This document shows, in pieces, positions 61,845-64,000 of a DNA stretch of 64,000 bases (positions are counted from its first letter, which is position 1; the number at the start of each line of letters is the position of its first letter). The position numbers and the translations under genes were made by a program. The notes below the pieces were generated by a model. That model had not been told where the DNA came from, made no database searches, and saw nothing but the letters and a program-made list of their open reading frames with translations. Source of the DNA: Acanthacorydalis orientalis (Eukaryota > Arthropoda > Insecta > Megaloptera > Corydalidae); assembly GCA_034766995.1 (NCBI GenBank), contig CM068313.1, positions 39,362,996 through 39,426,995 of the forward strand, given 5' to 3'.

Positions 61845-61937
61845 ATGCATACGAAAAATCACCAGGCGTACTTCGGAGGCCGTTGCCCGCCACTTTGTGA
61901 TCAGATGGTCCGCCACAACATATGGGAAAACCGGTAA
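61845..61937 (+). other. 30-codon ATG-to-stop small ORF in a GC-rich island
   Basis: ATG at 61845 opens a frame of 30 codons with a mixed, protein-like composition: His-Gln-Ala-Tyr-Phe-Gly-Gly-Arg-Cys-Pro-Pro-Leu-Cys-Asp-Gln-Met-Val-Arg and so on, ending Trp-Glu-Asn-Arg at a TAA. The stop overlaps a donor-like CG|GTAAAC (61933 on), so it could instead be an exon end. Both strands are open locally. I recognise no family. It may be a real micro-exon, a transposon scrap or chance in a GC-rich patch (about 61850-61970). Confidence 0.25.
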
Positions 61938-62120
61938 ACCCATTTACATTAACAGGTTGGGTTTTGTCATTTAATTCGAACAATCATTTGTTAAACATAC
62001 AACTTATCATCGATACACCAAATATCCTTTAAATTAGCATATCGGCATTAGTTTTTCAGTAAAAAATGTAATTAAAAATTTTATAACGTATCTATGTGTA
62101 TATATTTAAGTACTTATACT

Positions 62121-62125
<5 letters not shown>

Positions 62126-62171
<46 letters not shown>
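62126..62171. repeat. (TA)n microsatellite, left flank of the hAT-like element
   Basis: Pure TA run ending at the CAGGAAA terminus. Confidence 0.95.
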
Positions 62172-62174
<3 letters not shown>

Positions 62175-62307
62175 GAAATTTTGAATTAGGAGGCCCTATG
62201 TACAAAGTTCTACTACAGCAATGATTTTATAAAAAATGTTTTGCTCCCTCCCTGTTGGTAGGGGCCTAAGCAATTACGCTTTTTACCTACAAGATAATGC
62301 GCCACTG
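62172..62307. mobile_element. hAT-like MITE, 136 bp
   Basis: The right end, reverse-complemented, reads CAGTGGCGCATTATCTTGTA followed by GGTAAAAAGCG and GGCCCCTACC, a classic hAT-type CAGTGGCG terminus. The left end reads CAGGAAATTTTGAATTAGGA followed by GGCCCTA. The ends share the CAG start and a GGCCC block but are otherwise diverged. No coding sequence. TA/GTGTA repeats flank both sides, so the target duplication is obscured. Confidence 0.5.
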
Positions 62308-62308
62308 A

Positions 62309-62312
<4 letters not shown>

Positions 62313-62384
<72 letters not shown>

Positions 62385-62396
62385 CATCACGAGTTA

Positions 62397-62436
<40 letters not shown>
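62313..62436. repeat. two long (TA)n arrays
   Basis: TA runs at 62313-62381 and 62399-62436 with a 17-base insert (AATACATCACGAGTTATC). They connect the hAT-like element to MITE copy B. Confidence 0.95.
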
Positions 62437-62438
<2 letters not shown>

Positions 62439-62626
62439 GTGATTCAACTTAGACTTCCACATGAAAGTATTAAAAAAAAGTAAAAATTAAGAAAAAATTT
62501 AATAGTTTAATTTAATTACCTTTAGTATTTAATTGAACTAAAATATTAAATAAAAAAAACATGACATTTCTTAATCCCTGAACTCCTTTTTAATACTTAC
62601 AAGTGGAAGCCTTCATTAAATCACCT
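62437..62626. mobile_element. MITE family 1, copy B
   Basis: About 190 bp. The left end AGGTGATTCAACTTAGACTT (continuing CCACATGAAAG) and the right end, reverse-complemented AGGTGATTTAATGAAGGCTT (continuing CCACTTG), are terminal inverted repeats. The interior (TTTAGTATTT, AACATGACATTTCTTAATCC, CTCCTTTTTAATACTT) matches copy C in the same orientation and copy A reversed. TA on both sides. No coding capacity. Confidence 0.85.
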
Positions 62627-62725
62627 ATATATATATATATACATATACATATGTATATATATATACATATGTATATATATATATAGATAGATAGATATAG
62701 ATAATAGATAGATGTGTGTGTGTAT
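62627..62725. repeat. TA array with GATA repeats and TG tract
   Basis: TA with ATACATATGTAT palindromes, then GATA units (62684-62712) and a TG tract. Confidence 0.9.
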
Positions 62726-63879
62726 ATGAGAAAAAGAGACAACACATAAATGACTGGTAATTATTATAAAAAATAGTATCAAATCAAAATGCAGCATAAT
62801 TTCGGTTCACCTAGCTGAAAATTCTTCGATTTTGACAATGTTCAGATTGAATTATTTTATATTATGGATTCGCCAATAGCAAAAGCTAGGGAAAAGTTAC
62901 TCTCTAAATAAAACACTTTTTGGTTTTAATATTTATATTTTTCTACGAATACAATTTTTAAGCTGTTTATTCCTTGAAATGTTTATAGTTCCAGAGTGCA
63001 CATCTCATCAGTTTCAATCCGATTGATTAACCTAATGTAAACATTGAGACTTTTTATTCAAATACGTTTAATTAAAATGTAACAGCACTTGATATTCAAC
63101 AAAACACTGAAATTTCAGTAGATAAATAGAAAGAAATTCGTTCTTAAATTAAATGAACTATTTTATTTAAATTGTATATAACTCAACAATAATATCAACA
63201 TGTAGCAACAATTCAAAAATTGTTGCAACATGTCTGTTATTTTGAAATGAGACTATTCTGTCTAAAATATTCGAGATCTAAAATAAAAAAATATGGACAC
63301 TACATTAAATATTAAATACATTTTTGATTTATTTGTCTGCATATATTCAAAAGCATGAAATAATGTTACAAAAAACTACATACATAATATACCATTATCG
63401 TTAAAAAATTCCATTTAACATCATTCGAAATTTTATTTCAATTTTATCAGCACGGAAGAAGAAATAGAAGAATATAATACGTGTATATATATATATATAT
63501 ATATGAGATATTAAATTGTTAACGTACAGTCACTAAACTGTATACATTTATTCAACATGTACATGCAATTATATATTGTTATAATTACATTTATGTCTAT
63601 CGATTATAATAATATTTAAACACAATGAAATTATAAATAAGAACATAAATGTTATCAGAGTAATTTACCTTTGTAATTTACAAAAAGAAATATTTAACCA
63701 AAACATATATCATATTATGAAACGTATTTCCGTGGACTTTTATCAATTTTGATCTATTTTTATACATTAAACCGTGCAATAATATTTATTGATTAATTAT
63801 GAAAATAAATTTGCAAGAAAAAAACGTTTCCTTTAATATACAATTAAAACAATATAATTTTATATTTTTTTCGTACCAG
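62726..63879. other. AT-rich spacer
   Basis: A short (TA)n at 63485-63505; nothing else recognised. Confidence 0.6.
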
Positions 63880-64000
63880 CAATTATAGCAGTGGTCGGTA
63901 GACTTTATTACATGAGCAACACGAACATGGAAATAAGAAATTGTTGATAAAATCAACTTACCAGTTAATTTTTAATCGGTACATCGGCCGCCACCTGTTG
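63880..64000. promoter_or_regulatory. start of a GC-richer island at the window edge
   Basis: The last bases, GGCCGCCACCTGTTG (63986-64000), contain CACCTGTTG, the Snail/Scratch-type E-box. On the minus strand they contain CAGGTGGCGG, the short CTCF-type core. The island is cut by the window end. Confidence 0.3.

Overview
This is an extremely AT-rich eukaryotic stretch (roughly three quarters or more A+T by eye). It is crowded with (TA)n microsatellites and carries several decayed mariner-type DNA transposons. Mariners related to the cecropia/SETMAR group, a piggyBac-type MITE with TTAA ends and hAT-like CAGTGGCG ends together suggest an arthropod, most likely an insect. I cannot name the order with confidence. 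I see no intact protein-coding host gene, no rRNA or tRNA gene and no CRISPR array. The window reads as a gene desert or the inside of very long introns. Nearly all open frames above 60 codons are translations of (TA)n tracts (Ile-Tyr repeats) or chance frames in A/T-biased sequence.

Layout. 1-5000: AT-rich spacer with a Maf/AP-1-type palindrome near 530 and a mariner 3' fragment at 4010-4200. 5000-5480: the best promoter-like island (CRE, E-box and a YY1-type AAGATGGCGAC), followed at once by a ~195 bp segment that recurs at 38.8 kb. 5.7-20 kb: spacer with islands near 8.9, 12.3, 18.0 and 19.5 kb, a hAT-like remnant at 16.0 kb and a piggyBac-type MITE at 18.93 kb. 20-34 kb: two mariners (21.1 and 24.9 kb), a near-perfect 74-nt hairpin at 24.7 kb, a possible LINE relic at 27.4 kb, and a third mariner with clear terminal inverted repeats at 33.0 kb. 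34-48 kb: an island with a CTCF-type motif at 34.8 kb, members of a new-looking ~200 bp MITE family (35.5 and 43.9 kb), the second copy of the 5.5 kb repeat, a hAT-like remnant at 39.0 kb, and a dispersed repeat pair (41.0 and 47.3 kb). 48-64 kb: islands at 48.5, 51.0, 57.0, 60.8 and 61.9 kb, an internally deleted mariner at 57.4 kb, and a hAT-like fragment and third MITE copy at 62.2-62.6 kb.

How the parts relate. The five mariner remnants are all dead: frameshifts, stop codons, internal deletions and lost catalytic Asp codons. Two of them (21.1 and 57.4 kb) are ~560 bp deletion derivatives that keep both ends and have lost the whole catalytic domain at nearly the same point, as expected of a non-autonomous lineage. 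Most mobile elements here sit directly against (TA)n tracts. The CpG-containing islands carry recognisable transcription-factor consensus words and are the parts most likely to be under selection. I found no convincing new multi-gene system; the most novel material is the repeat content (an undescribed-looking MITE family, two dispersed repeat pairs, a 36-bp-stem hairpin).
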